A stretch of DNA of 64,000 bases from an uncultured Pseudomonadota bacterium. Its GTDB lineage: Bacteria; Pseudomonadota; Gammaproteobacteria; Burkholderiales; SG8-39. The notes beneath the pieces were generated by a model. That model was given only the letters and a program-made list of their open reading frames with translations, searched no databases and was not told the DNA's origin. Both the position numbers and the translations under genes were made by a program. Positions 49,433 through 58,662 of this stretch are shown here, in pieces. Location: assembly GCA_903829815.1 (NCBI GenBank), contig CAIKRR010000004.1:1-64000 (forward strand), written 5' to 3'. Numbering within the stretch: position 1 is the stretch's first letter; every line of letters begins with the position of its first letter.

Positions 49433-51757
49433 ATGAGCACGACCCCTGCCACTGACCAACCACGCCGCGTCATCGGCGAGCGCGTACGACGTATCGAAGA
49501 CCCTAAATTGCTGCGTGGTGCCGGCTGTTATCTGGCCGATGTCGCCGTACCCGATGCGCTGCATGCAGTCTTCGTGCGCTCACCGCTTGCCCATGCCCGA
49601 ATCCGTTCGATCGACTGCAGCCGGGCGCGTGCCATGCCGGGGGTGGCTGCAGCCTGGAGTGCGGCCGACCTCGCGCCGCATCTGGCCCAACTGCGTCAGC
49701 CGGTTGCCTTTCCCGCCGGGCAACTGCCCGAGAGCGCCATGCCCTGGACACTTGCGCCGGACGAAGTACTCTTCGTCGGCGAGGCGGTGGCCGTCGTGGT
49801 CGCCACCACGCCGCGCGAAGCCGAAGACGCAGCCGGTCAGGTCGAGATCGACTGGGAGCCACTGCCGGTGGTCGCCGAGTTTCGCGACGCCCGTGAGAAA
49901 GGCACGCCCTTGCTCAAGCGCCTGCATGTGGGCTATGGCGACTGCGCCGGTGCCTTTGCCTCGGCCCACGCGGTCTATCGCGAAGTGCTCGAGCAGCACC
50001 GCGGCGCCGGCCACCCGATGGAAACGCGGGGTGCCATCGCGCGCCCCGATCCATTGCTTGGAACCCTCACCTTCTGGTCATCAACCCAGAAGTCGCACGA
50101 TCTTGCGCGCACCCTTGCCGAGGCACTGCGTATCGACATCGATACCATCCGGGTCATCGCCCCGGAGGTCGGCGGTGGCTTTGGCACCAAGAACCTGGTC
50201 TACCCCGAGGAGATCGTGCTGCCGGCCATCGCCCTCGCCCTGGGCCGCACCGTGCGCTGGATCGAAGACCGGCGCGAGCACTTCATCTCGGCCATCCAGG
50301 AGCGCGACCAGTACTGGGATGTGGAGGTGGCAGTGGACCGCGACGGGCGCTTGCTCGGGGTGCGCGGCTCGATGCTCCAGGATCAGGGCGCCTACGCACC
50401 GCACAGCTACAACGTGCCACACAACTCGGCCACGACGCTGCCCGGCCCCTACATACTGCCCGCCTACGACATGGACGTACTGGTGGTGCAAACGCACAAG
50501 CCACCGGTCATCCCGGTACGTGGCGCGGGCTACCCGCAGAGTGCCTTCGTCATCGAGCGCCTCATGGACCGCATCGCACGCGAACTCGACCTCGACCGAG
50601 CCGAAGTGCGCAGTCGCAACCTGATACCGGCCGACCGTTTTCCCTATGAAATGGGTCTGCGCAACCGGGCCGGTGGCCCAGTGGTGTACGACAGTGGCGA
50701 CTACGCCACCTGCCAGGCCAAGACCCTGGCGCACGCCGATTACGCAGGCTTTGGCAAACGCCAGGCCCAGGCCCGTGCCGAAGGTCGCTACATCGGCATC
50801 GGCATCGCGCACGGCGTGAAAGGCACCGGTCGCGGTCCCTTCGAATCGGGTTCGGTACGCATCACCCCAGCCGGCAAGATTGGCGTGTACACCGGGGCGC
50901 TCGCCATGGGGCAAGGCATCCGCACCGGTCTTGCCCAGGTCTGCGCCGAGACACTCGGGGTGAACGCAGAAGATGTCGATGTGATTGCCGGTGACACCGG
51001 CCTCGTACCCCTGGGCCTGGGCGGCTATGCCAGCCGCCAGATGATCACCGCGGGCACCTCGGTGCTGCTCGCGGCCCGCGCCGTGCGCGAGAAAGCACTG
51101 CGCGTGGCAGCGCACGTGCTCGAGGCAGCCGAAGGCGACCTCGAACTGCGCGATGGCAAGGTCCAGTTGAAGGGCGTACCCGATCATGCAGTCACCCTGG
51201 GCTCCATCGCCGGGCGGCTGCGCGGACTACCGGGCTACGCATTCCCTGATGGGGTCGAGCCCGGTCTTGAAGCCACGGTGAATCACCGCATCGATGCACT
51301 GGCCTATGCCAACGCCTTTCACGTGGTGGAAGTCGAAGTCGATGTGGGTACGGGCGCCGTAAAGATCCTGCGCTACGTCGCCCTGCAGGACGCCGGCAAA
51401 CTGGTCAATCCGCTGATCGTCGAGGGGCAAGTGCAAGGCGGCATCGTGCACGGCATCGGCAACGCGCTCTATGAATTCATGGGCTACGACAACGAGGGGC
51501 AGCCGCTGACCACCACTTTTGCCGACTACATCCTGCCCGGTTCGGTCGAGACCCCATCCATCGAGATGCTGTTCCATGAAACCCCCTCGCCCATCAACCC
51601 ACTCGGGGTGAAAGGCGTAGGCGAAGGCGGCACCATCCCGGCTGCTGCTGCCATCGCCTCGGCGATCGAGAACGCACTCGAACCCTTCGGCATCTGCATC
51701 AGAAACGTGCCGGTGAGTCCAGTGGCGCTGGTGAAAGCGATCGCTGCTGCGGGCTGA
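49433..51757 (+). CDS. Molybdenum-binding large subunit, CoxL-type, orphan
   Basis: 774 residues: VIGERVRRIEDPKLLRGAGCYLADV opens the protein, GGGFGTKNLVYPEE is the cofactor-binding stretch, and the active-site loop PVRGAGYPQSAF resembles form II CoxL with Tyr for the usual Arg. LGVKGVGEGGTIPAAAA carries the catalytic Glu. No CoxS or CoxM gene is adjacent, so it must borrow small subunits, possibly those encoded at 34 and 39 kb. Follows the acetamidase/formamidase, suggesting linked oxidation and hydrolysis of an N-containing compound (inference). Confidence 0.9.
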   Translation: MSTTPATDQPRRVIGERVRRIEDPKLLRGAGCYLADVAVPDALHAVFVRSPLAHARIRSIDCSRARAMPGVAAAWSAADLAPHLAQLRQPVAFPAGQLPESAMPWTLAPDEVLFVGEAVAVVVATTPREAEDAAGQVEIDWEPLPVVAEFRDAREKGTPLLKRLHVGYGDCAGAFASAHAVYREVLEQHRGAGHPMETRGAIARPDPLLGTLTFWSSTQKSHDLARTLAEALRIDIDTIRVIAPEVGGGFGTKNLVYPEEIVLPAIALALGRTVRWIEDRREHFISAIQERDQYWDVEVAVDRDGRLLGVRGSMLQDQGAYAPHSYNVPHNSATTLPGPYILPAYDMDVLVVQTHKPPVIPVRGAGYPQSAFVIERLMDRIARELDLDRAEVRSRNLIPADRFPYEMGLRNRAGGPVVYDSGDYATCQAKTLAHADYAGFGKRQAQARAEGRYIGIGIAHGVKGTGRGPFESGSVRITPAGKIGVYTGALAMGQGIRTGLAQVCAETLGVNAEDVDVIAGDTGLVPLGLGGYASRQMITAGTSVLLAARAVREKALRVAAHVLEAAEGDLELRDGKVQLKGVPDHAVTLGSIAGRLRGLPGYAFPDGVEPGLEATVNHRIDALAYANAFHVVEVEVDVGTGAVKILRYVALQDAGKLVNPLIVEGQVQGGIVHGIGNALYEFMGYDNEGQPLTTTFADYILPGSVETPSIEMLFHETPSPINPLGVKGVGEGGTIPAAAAIASAIENALEPFGICIRNVPVSPVALVKAIAAAG

Positions 51758-51823
51758 CAGCCGCGCTGTCGCTCACGCGCCCGTGACCTGTCCGATGCAG
51801 GTCCGGGCGAACCCGCAAGCGCC

Positions 51824-53101
51824 CTAGCGCAGGAGGGCTAGCGGCGCGAGCGAGAACCAGGGAATGTAGGTGATCAGCATGAGCACCCCGAGGTAGAGCA
51901 GCAGGAGCGGCAGCACGCCCTTGTAGAGCGACTGCAGCGGTACCCGAAAGAGTGCATTGACCGCAAACAGGTTGAGCCCGAACGGCGGCGTGAACATGCC
52001 GATGGCCAGGTTCATCGTGATGATGATGCCAAAGTGTATCGGGTCGATACCGGCAGCCTGCACCACCGGCAGAAAGAGCGGCGTGAGAATCAGGATGGCG
52101 GCAGGCGGCTCGACCAAAGAGCCCACTACCAGCAGCAATACGTTGAAAGCGATCAGCAGTTGCCACAAGGGCAAGCCCAGCGTCTGCACATGCGCCACGA
52201 GCCGCTGCGGCGCACCGCTCGTGGTAACGAGCCAGGCATAGAGCCCGGCCGCCGCGACGATGATCATCACCTGCGACACGAGATACATGGAACTGCGCGT
52301 GACCTTCCACAGGTCGGCCCAGGTCATCTCGTGATAGACGTAGCGTGACACGAGCATGGCGTAGACCACCGCCACGCCGGCCGCTTCGGTCGGCGTGAAC
52401 ACGCCCCCATAGATGCCACCCAGAATCACCACCGGTGCCCCGAGTGACCAGCTGGCATCGCGGGTGGACTGCAGAAAGTTGATCCAGCGCGCCGGGTCGG
52501 TCAGCGGCACCATGCGGATCTTGGCGTAGACCATTACGTAGCCCGCGGCCACCAAGGCCAACATGATGCCCGGCAACACGCCAGCCAGAAAGAGTGCAGG
52601 CACCGACTGCTGCCCGGCAATGCCATAGATGATCATCGGGATCGAGGGCGGAATCAGCACATCGATGGCGCCGGTGGCCGCGATCAGTCCCCCTGAAAAG
52701 GGCATGCTGTAGCCCCCACCCCGAAGCGACGGGTAAAGAATGCGCCCGATGGCCGCAATGCAGCCCACCGCCGAGCCCGACATGGCACCAAACATCGTCG
52801 ATGAGCCAACGGCGGTGAGGGCAAGCGACCCTCGCACGCCCCCGATCATCGACATCACCCAGGCAATGAGCCGCTTGGCAAGCCCGCCCTGCCCCATGAT
52901 GTCGCCGGCCAGTACGAAGAGCGGAATCGCCAGCAGCGGAAAGCTGTCGAGCGCCCCGAACACCACGGTCTGCAACGACTGCCAGGGCAGATCGGGGTGC
53001 GTGGAAACCGCAGCCAGTGCGGTGAGCATGAGAATCACATACACCGGGATGCCGATAGCCAGCAAGCCGATCGGCAAGATGAAATAGAGAAGCAGATCCA
53101 A
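51824..53101 (-). CDS. dctM: TRAP transporter large permease subunit DctM
   Basis: Twelve-helix channel subunit of a TRAP dicarboxylate-type importer driven by the sodium gradient. 425 residues, nearly all hydrophobic, with family blocks LAIPLFVLAGDIMGQGGLAKRLI, MFGAMSGSAVGCIAAIG, PPSIPMIIYG, TPTEAAGVAVVYA and FTPPFGLNLFAVNAL. TTG start at 53101, 29 nt after dctQ. Last gene of the HpaB-DctP-DctQ-DctM unit. Confidence 0.96.
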   Translation of the reverse strand: MDLLLYFILPIGLLAIGIPVYVILMLTALAAVSTHPDLPWQSLQTVVFGALDSFPLLAIPLFVLAGDIMGQGGLAKRLIAWVMSMIGGVRGSLALTAVGSSTMFGAMSGSAVGCIAAIGRILYPSLRGGGYSMPFSGGLIAATGAIDVLIPPSIPMIIYGIAGQQSVPALFLAGVLPGIMLALVAAGYVMVYAKIRMVPLTDPARWINFLQSTRDASWSLGAPVVILGGIYGGVFTPTEAAGVAVVYAMLVSRYVYHEMTWADLWKVTRSSMYLVSQVMIIVAAAGLYAWLVTTSGAPQRLVAHVQTLGLPLWQLLIAFNVLLLVVGSLVEPPAAILILTPLFLPVVQAAGIDPIHFGIIITMNLAIGMFTPPFGLNLFAVNALFRVPLQSLYKGVLPLLLLYLGVLMLITYIPWFSLAPLALLR

Positions 53102-53130
53102 GGGGCCGCCTACGCGTCAGTTCGAGGCAA

Positions 53131-53682
53131 TCATGCGTCTTCGCCTTCGGCGGCAGGCGCAGGTGGCCCGCCGCCGGCCATGCGCACGATGAGCGCAAGC
53201 GCCGTGAGCGCGAAACTCAAGGGGATCACCGATTGAGGAATGGCAACCGGGATGCCGGCCGCATCGCTGGTCTGGCCAAACTCGGCCAGTTTCGAGACCA
53301 CGTCCAGGCCCACCCAGGCCAGCGTGACAGCCACACCAATGGTGAGCAGATCGGCCAGCCAGTCCATCATGCGTCGACCCAGCGGCGGCAGAAACCGCAG
53401 CAACACATCCATGCGGATGTGCGCGCCGTCCAGAGTGATGCCGATATTGGAGAGAAAGACCGCGGCAATCATCAGAAACAGCATCACCTCCTCAGCCCAG
53501 TCGATGGGCTTGAGGAAGACGTAGCGCCCGGTGACATTGAGCACGTTGATGATCACGATGGCTGCGAGCATCAGCCCGGCAACGATCTGCGCCACCTCGA
53601 CCAGAGCGCGCATTGCGCGCGCCACTGGCCCGGGCGGGCGGGCGACCCATCCCGCGCCTGCTTGAGGCACTGAACTGCTCAC
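53131..53682 (-). CDS. dctQ: TRAP transporter small permease subunit DctQ
   Basis: Four-helix small membrane subunit. 183 residues: helix 1 IVAGLMLAAIVIINVLNVTGRYVF, then LKPIDWAEEVMLFLMIAAVFL with the conserved WAEE, DGAHIRMDVL, and two C-terminal helices. It lies 5 nt after dctP and 29 nt before dctM, the standard TRAP order. Confidence 0.93.
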   Translation of the reverse strand: MSSSVPQAGAGWVARPPGPVARAMRALVEVAQIVAGLMLAAIVIINVLNVTGRYVFLKPIDWAEEVMLFLMIAAVFLSNIGITLDGAHIRMDVLLRFLPPLGRRMMDWLADLLTIGVAVTLAWVGLDVVSKLAEFGQTSDAAGIPVAIPQSVIPLSFALTALALIVRMAGGGPPAPAAEGEDA

Positions 53683-53687
53683 GTCGC

Positions 53688-54746
53688 TTACTGTGCAGTG
53701 CGCTGGATGGCGCGAAGCAGCAGTTCGTAGATGGCCTTCTCATCGGGCTTGCGCGAGGTGACCTCGATCCCGATCGGCGACATCATGCGCGTTACGGCTG
53801 CGCGATCTTCTGCCGTCGGCGCCGTGATTTCACCACCGTTCTTGACCCAGACCTCCTTCGCCCTGGCAAAGTCCTCGGCCGCCCAGGCATAGATCTCGCG
53901 GCTCACCTTCTGCCCAGCATCGACAACAACCTTCTGCAGATCAGGCGGCAGCTTGTCAAACCAGGTCTTGGACACGACCGACACCACCACGATCATCGAA
54001 TGGTCGATTTCGTAGTGAAAGCGCGCCGCATCGTAGTAGCGCAGACCCACCATGACCGGCAGACTGGTCATGACGCCATCGATCGCACCTTGCTGCAGTG
54101 CTGGCAGCACTTCGCCAAGCGACATCGGCACTGCGGTGGCCTTGAGCCGGCGCATCTCTTCGCGGTCCATCTCGGCAGCAAGCACCCGTATCTTGCGCCC
54201 CTCGAGGTCGGCCAGGCGGGTCACTTTCGTGCGCGTGCCTATGCCGGCAGGCCCGGTGACAAAGAGGCCGACGCCCTTCAGACCCTTGCTGGCACCCAGA
54301 GCCAGAAAGGCTGCATTGAATTCAGGATCCTGCAGCGCACGCTGCGCATGCGCAGCATCGGGAAAAACACCCGGTGCCGACATCGCCTCGTAGCGCGCAT
54401 CGAGCCCAGCCAGGAACTGCGGCGGGCCGTTGAACACCTGGATCGAGCCAAACTGCGTACCCTCGATCTGCCGCGGTATCGACCCGAGTTGGCTCGCCGG
54501 GTAGATTTCGCCCTTGATGCGACCGCCCGAATTCTTCTCGACCTCGGCACCGAAGCGGCGATACCACTCGTGCTGCACGTCGTTCATCGTCGCCGTGCTC
54601 ATCTTCATCACGATGGGCGCCATCTGCGCAGCCACCGGACGAACCGGCACGGACAACCCTGCAAGCACCAGAGCGGTGCAACCCAGCGCACCGATCAGGC
54701 GCGCCGACCAGTCAGCATTCATCGAGAAAAAGGATCGAGCCATCAT
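53688..54746 (-). CDS. dctP: TRAP transporter periplasmic receptor DctP
   Basis: 352 residues from ATG 54746 (GGAG at 6 nt; a second ATG follows). Signal peptide SARLIGALGCTALVLAGLSVPVRPVAA, then a DctP fold: EWYRRFGAEVEKNSGGRIKGEIYPASQLG, LADLEGRKIRVLAAE with the substrate-binding Arg, and GAIDGVMTSLP. Preceded by the HpaB-like gene with a 28-nt gap, so the ligand is plausibly an aromatic or phenolic acid used by that enzyme. Inference. Confidence 0.93.
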   Translation of the reverse strand: MMARSFFSMNADWSARLIGALGCTALVLAGLSVPVRPVAAQMAPIVMKMSTATMNDVQHEWYRRFGAEVEKNSGGRIKGEIYPASQLGSIPRQIEGTQFGSIQVFNGPPQFLAGLDARYEAMSAPGVFPDAAHAQRALQDPEFNAAFLALGASKGLKGVGLFVTGPAGIGTRTKVTRLADLEGRKIRVLAAEMDREEMRRLKATAVPMSLGEVLPALQQGAIDGVMTSLPVMVGLRYYDAARFHYEIDHSMIVVVSVVSKTWFDKLPPDLQKVVVDAGQKVSREIYAWAAEDFARAKEVWVKNGGEITAPTAEDRAAVTRMMSPIGIEVTSRKPDEKAIYELLLRAIQRTAQ

Positions 54747-54774
54747 CAGACACTCCAGCCGCATGGGTTTGCAA

Positions 54775-56385
54775 TCAGCAGCGCCCGCAGGTCTTTCCGG
54801 GCGGCACCGCGCCGCGATGATACCCCGCACGATGCATGCCTGCGCATGACGGATTGTTCGAGCAGAACGCTGGCAATGCCAGCGCCGCATCCACCAGCGC
54901 GGTTGCACCCGCGATGTCGTAGTTGCGCAGCATGTTCTGCTTCACCAGGAACGAGGCACCGCCGTAGAACTTTTCATACTGCTGGTGACGTCCGGCAAAC
55001 TCGCTGCCAATGAAGTCCCAGGCCATGCGCATCAGGGCAACCCGCTCAGGCGCAGTGGCGTTTGCCGAGTGCACGTAGCGCTCCAGATCTGCGGCGATCT
55101 CCGGGTTATCGAAGTCAGCGGCTGACGAAGGCTGCATGATGAGCGAGCCACCCGCCAGTTCGCGCACCATGTCGATCATGCGGGGGTAATGCTCGGCCTG
55201 CAGCGCCATCACGGCGTACAAGGTGGCCACCGACGGCCACAACACCCCCTCGTCATCAATGCTCGACATCGCCTCCTGGGCATTGAGCATCGACTCCACG
55301 GTCTGGACATGCGCGGCCAGTGCCCCCATCTGCACATTGACCTGCGGGTTGCCGGCGTTGCCGGTCAATTCGTTCATGCGCTGCGCAATACCCATCATGA
55401 ACTTGAGCTTCACGGCATAGCGGGTCTGCGCCTGGTGGTTGCCATAGGCATGCGCCGGGGTCTTCCACCACTGATCACGGCAGACTTCGAGATTGCGATA
55501 GACGAACACGTGCTCCCAGGGCACGAACACCCGGTCGAGAACCAGCAGCGCATCAGTCTCGTCAAAGCGGGTGGTGAGCGGATAGTCGAACGTGTTGGTG
55601 GCATGCGCCGCGTACGGGCGGCGCGAATAGAGCTTCACCCCAGGCGCGTTGGCCGCCACGACGACATTGAAGGCGTAGTTCTCGTCACCCGGTTGCAGCG
55701 GCTGGATGCAACTGATCTGGATCATGTCCGAGAGGATGGCGCCGGTACCCAGTTGCTGGGCGCCCGATAGAACAATGCCGTCATCGCGCTCCTCGACGAC
55801 ACCGGCGTAGAGCGTCGGGTCGGATTGCTTGTGCGCAGGCTTGCTGCGGTCGATCTGGGGCGGCACGATCGTGTAACTGACATAACGATGGGTGTCGCGC
55901 ATCTGCTCGTAGAAGCTCACGACATTGCGTGCGTAGTGCTCCCCCCCCCGCGCGAAGATGCTGGGCTTGGCGGCGTAGCCGGCAAAGAAGTTGGCGACGT
56001 GATCGGGCGAACGGCCCATCAGACCGAACGTGTGATGCGCCCAGGTCTCGGAGAAATGACGCTTGGCTGCGAGGTCGGCGGCCGTCTGGGGAATCTGGAA
56101 ACAACGCAACACCGGACCACCGGTAGTGGGAGATGTGTAGGTCATGCGCTCTCGATTGGCCGGGTCAGCTGCCACATCGTAGAGCTTGGCCACCGAGGCT
56201 ACGGCGCCGCGAAACGCGGGGTGCGTGGTGACATCCTTGACCCGCTCGCCATCGACGAAGACCGCGCGGCCATCTTCCTTCAGGCTCGCCACGTACTCTG
56301 CACCGGTACGCAAGGGCGTCGCTTGCAGTCTGCGTGCGGCAGCGGCTGCGGCGGCGAGTTCTGCCATGTCGGTAATGTCGTTCAT
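54775..56385 (-). CDS. HpaB-type FADH2-dependent monooxygenase (4-hydroxyphenylacetate 3-hydroxylase family)
   Basis: Large component of two-component flavin monooxygenases that hydroxylate phenols ortho to OH. 536 residues from ATG 56385. Blocks: TGAEYVASLKEDGRAVFVDGE, MGRSPDHVANFFAGY, HTFGLMGR, PPQIDRSKP, LSGAQQLGTGAILSD, VFVPWEHVFVYRN, AGGSLIMQPSSAADF. No reductase (HpaC) is nearby. A run of nine G (coding strand, 55941-55949) lies in FARGGEHYAR. First gene before the TRAP genes and divergent from a MarR regulator. Related pyoverdin chromophore or 4-hydroxybutyryl-CoA dehydratase members share this fold, but the neighbourhood fits catabolism. Confidence 0.88.
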   Translation of the reverse strand: MNDITDMAELAAAAAAARRLQATPLRTGAEYVASLKEDGRAVFVDGERVKDVTTHPAFRGAVASVAKLYDVAADPANRERMTYTSPTTGGPVLRCFQIPQTAADLAAKRHFSETWAHHTFGLMGRSPDHVANFFAGYAAKPSIFARGGEHYARNVVSFYEQMRDTHRYVSYTIVPPQIDRSKPAHKQSDPTLYAGVVEERDDGIVLSGAQQLGTGAILSDMIQISCIQPLQPGDENYAFNVVVAANAPGVKLYSRRPYAAHATNTFDYPLTTRFDETDALLVLDRVFVPWEHVFVYRNLEVCRDQWWKTPAHAYGNHQAQTRYAVKLKFMMGIAQRMNELTGNAGNPQVNVQMGALAAHVQTVESMLNAQEAMSSIDDEGVLWPSVATLYAVMALQAEHYPRMIDMVRELAGGSLIMQPSSAADFDNPEIAADLERYVHSANATAPERVALMRMAWDFIGSEFAGRHQQYEKFYGGASFLVKQNMLRNYDIAGATALVDAALALPAFCSNNPSCAGMHRAGYHRGAVPPGKTCGRC

Positions 56386-56438
56386 GAGGGCGTCCTGGTT
56401 CTGTGGGTCGAGTCTGACAGCGCACGAGCAGAGAATAC

Positions 56439-56451
56439 CTACAAAACGTAG
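56439..56451. promoter_or_regulatory. Possible MarR operator between the HpaB-type and MarR genes
   Basis: ctac-aaaac-gtag is a short inverted repeat (4 bp arms, 5-nt centre) in the 147-nt divergent spacer, in an AT-richer stretch. MarR proteins commonly bind such sites beside their own gene. The arms are short, so support is weak. Confidence 0.35.
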
Positions 56452-56532
56452 ACAATGCACGCCATCCGGTACCGATTGCATTCCGCCACGCCCTCTGCAA
56501 GACTGCCGCGGCCTCTTGTCGAGCACCGCTCA

Positions 56533-57135
56533 ATGCCTTTACAGAAAGCCCGCAACCGCGTCCCGACCAAGCCCGCCCCACGGGGCTTCAAGGCGCCACT
56601 CACCGTATCGCATCAGGCCCTGCTCGCTGGTGGTGACGACCACCGATTCCGCGCAGTGGTCTATCTGATGGTGCTCGGCTTCGGACGCATGCTCGCCTGT
56701 CGCGACGCGTTCGGACGAGCGCTCCAGCTCACCCCCAACCAGTACGCGGTGCTGATCGGTGTGGCGCACACGCAGGGGCAGTCAGGCGTAGGCGTACGCG
56801 CCCTGGCCGAGCACGTGCTGCTCGCCGCTACCCATGTGACCACCGATGTCGGACGTCTGGCCCGCCGCGGGCTGCTCGCCAAGCGGGTCAATCCCACCGA
56901 TCGACGCGCGGTCCTGGTGTCCTTGACCCGGGAGGGCGAAGCCGCCATCGAGACGATTGCCCCGCTGCTTCGCGCCACCAACGACACGCTCTTCCAGGGT
57001 GTCGACGCCGAAGGCTTCATCGCGCTCGAGCGCTTCCTGCACCGCTTCGCCGATCAGTCGGCAAAAGCGGTCGAGGCCTTGCGCACGCGAATCGACACCT
57101 CAAGGCCCGCCACGGGCAACTTGCCGCCGGACTGA
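56533..57135 (+). CDS. MarR-family transcriptional regulator
   Basis: 200 residues from ATG 56533. Winged helix-turn-helix with LTPNQYAVLIGVAHTQ, LAEHVLLAATHVTTDVGRLARRGLLAKRVNPTDRRAVLVSLTREGEAAI (the wing D-R-R-A-V-x-V-x-LT is typical of MarR). Divergent from the HpaB-TRAP unit and convergent with the UbiD gene, so it likely controls this catabolic cluster and responds to its phenolic substrate. The N-terminal 40 residues are basic and not family-conserved, so the true start may be further in. Confidence 0.9.
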   Translation: MPLQKARNRVPTKPAPRGFKAPLTVSHQALLAGGDDHRFRAVVYLMVLGFGRMLACRDAFGRALQLTPNQYAVLIGVAHTQGQSGVGVRALAEHVLLAATHVTTDVGRLARRGLLAKRVNPTDRRAVLVSLTREGEAAIETIAPLLRATNDTLFQGVDAEGFIALERFLHRFADQSAKAVEALRTRIDTSRPATGNLPPD

Positions 57136-57162
57136 CCGACGGGTCGAGGGCTCAGGGGCTGA

Positions 57163-58584
57163 TCAGCCCTCGAGTTGGCGGCCCCAGCGCTCCTCGATGG
57201 CGCGCGCCTCTTCGATACTCAGTGCCGAGGCCTGCGGGAAGGCCTCACGCCAGACAAAGGGGCGACAGGCGTCGATGATCATCTTCGAGTTGGCGGTGAT
57301 TCCGCGCGCCTTGTCTTCGGCTGGAATGCGCGGATCGAGCGACGAACTCCAGCCCTTGCGGAGGATTTCGACCGACTCCGACGGTTCGCACCGGGTGTTG
57401 ATGGCCCAGAGCACGTCGTTCATGTTGGAGGGGTCGATGTCCTCATCGACCGTGACGATCATGCGCCCCATATAGGCGTTGCCGGCGGCAACCAGTGCCG
57501 CACGGCGCGAGTGCCCGTCGTAACGCTGGCGCAGCGAAATCACGGTCATCAGCGAAGAAACGTGCTGCCACACGCCCACCACATCGGTGATACCGGATGC
57601 TTCCAGGTTGGCCCAGATGCCAGCGCCCCTGAACGGCAACCCCATGTGAAACCGCGGCGGCTTGAGCGGCGGCGAGCCCATCAGGATCGGCTCGTCGCGG
57701 TAGTGGATGGCAGCCACCTCCATCACTGGCCCAGGCCGCTTGTCGGCGGCGTAGTAACCGGTGAACTCGGCAAAGGGGCCCTCGGGCAGGGTCACTTCGG
57801 TCATCGGCAGCAAGGCCCCTTCGAGCACGATTTCAGCATACGCGGGGAGCGGCAGTCCGGTCACAGGCCCATTCACGACTTCGATGCCACTGCCGCGAAT
57901 GGCGCCCGCAAAATCAAACTCCGACACGCCTTCGGGCAGCGATTCGAAGCCCGCCACGAAGAGCGCCGGGTCATCGCCGTTCACCACTGCCACCGGACAG
58001 GGCCGCCCGGCATCCCAGTACTTGCGCGCAATGATGGCGCCATGGCGCCCGAGGTGATCGAACTGGATCGTGACCCGATTGCGCGAATGGACCTGCACCC
58101 GGTAGATCGATGCGTTGATCCAGCCGGTATCGGGGTCGCGCATCACGACCAGGCTGCCCGATCCGATATAGGGGCCACCGTCGTGGCGATGCCAGGTCGG
58201 AACCGGCCACAGACCGAGGTCGACCGCGTCGCCCGCGATCGAATGATCAAGCACCGGCCCAGCAGACACCAACACCGGCGCCTGCGGCACGAGCGTGCGT
58301 CGGCGCAGCATCCAGTCCTTGAGCATCGCCACCGGTCGCAGACTGGGGTCGATGCCAAGGGCGAGCGCTGCTCTCTCCGGGCTATTCACGGGATTGGTGA
58401 AGACGCGCATCGGCATCCGTGCACCGGCAAGCTGTTCGAACAGCAACGCCGGCGCCGGCGACATGCCGGCAGCCACTTCAGTGATGGCGCCCACCTCAAG
58501 GTAGGGGTCGGCCCCGGTAATGCGCCTCAGGCGGCTCGAAGCCTCGACCTGACCAATGAAATCTCTCAGGTCGCGCCTGCTCAT
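57163..58584 (-). CDS. UbiD-family prenyl-FMN decarboxylase
   Basis: Reversible (de)carboxylase of aromatic or unsaturated acids that uses prenylated FMN made by UbiX. 473 residues from ATG 58584 (MSRRDLRDFIGQVEAS). Typical blocks: LFEQLAG, HRHDGGPYIGSGSLVVMRDPDTG, cofactor-region Arg in SIYRVQVHSRNRV, and the catalytic acidic pair in EGPFAEFTGYYA (E-x4-E). It could be ubiquinone biosynthesis UbiD, but the aromatic-catabolism neighbourhood and the second homologue at 62.4 kb argue for a catabolic enzyme. No ubiX is present in the window. Confidence 0.9.
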   Translation of the reverse strand: MSRRDLRDFIGQVEASSRLRRITGADPYLEVGAITEVAAGMSPAPALLFEQLAGARMPMRVFTNPVNSPERAALALGIDPSLRPVAMLKDWMLRRRTLVPQAPVLVSAGPVLDHSIAGDAVDLGLWPVPTWHRHDGGPYIGSGSLVVMRDPDTGWINASIYRVQVHSRNRVTIQFDHLGRHGAIIARKYWDAGRPCPVAVVNGDDPALFVAGFESLPEGVSEFDFAGAIRGSGIEVVNGPVTGLPLPAYAEIVLEGALLPMTEVTLPEGPFAEFTGYYAADKRPGPVMEVAAIHYRDEPILMGSPPLKPPRFHMGLPFRGAGIWANLEASGITDVVGVWQHVSSLMTVISLRQRYDGHSRRAALVAAGNAYMGRMIVTVDEDIDPSNMNDVLWAINTRCEPSESVEILRKGWSSSLDPRIPAEDKARGITANSKMIIDACRPFVWREAFPQASALSIEEARAIEERWGRQLEG

Positions 58585-58627
58585 GGTGCTGCAACTCCGT
58601 TCATGGGATATCTCGCCGTCGATCACA

Positions 58628-58650
58628 CCGGCCGTCGATCCGACGGCCGG
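58628..58650 (-). terminator. Strong 10-bp hairpin after the NMT1-type binding protein gene
   Basis: ccggccgtcg (58628-58637) and cgacggccgg (58641-58650) form a perfect 10-bp GC-rich stem with a 3-nt loop, 12 nt past the stop of the upstream minus-strand gene and 44 nt before the UbiD start. No U tract follows, so it may be a processing or stability element that separates expression of the two genes, not a full intrinsic terminator. Confidence 0.55.
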
Positions 58651-58662
58651 CACAGCGCACGC

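Noticed and set aside
51699-53198. 499-codon frame overlapping dctM on the same strand
   Set aside because: Shifted frame of dctM with no membrane-protein or other family pattern; dctM itself is complete.
57163-58584. Ubiquinone-biosynthesis UbiD
   Set aside because: Not excluded by sequence, but set aside because of the catabolic neighbours and the second homologue; no ubi genes are near.
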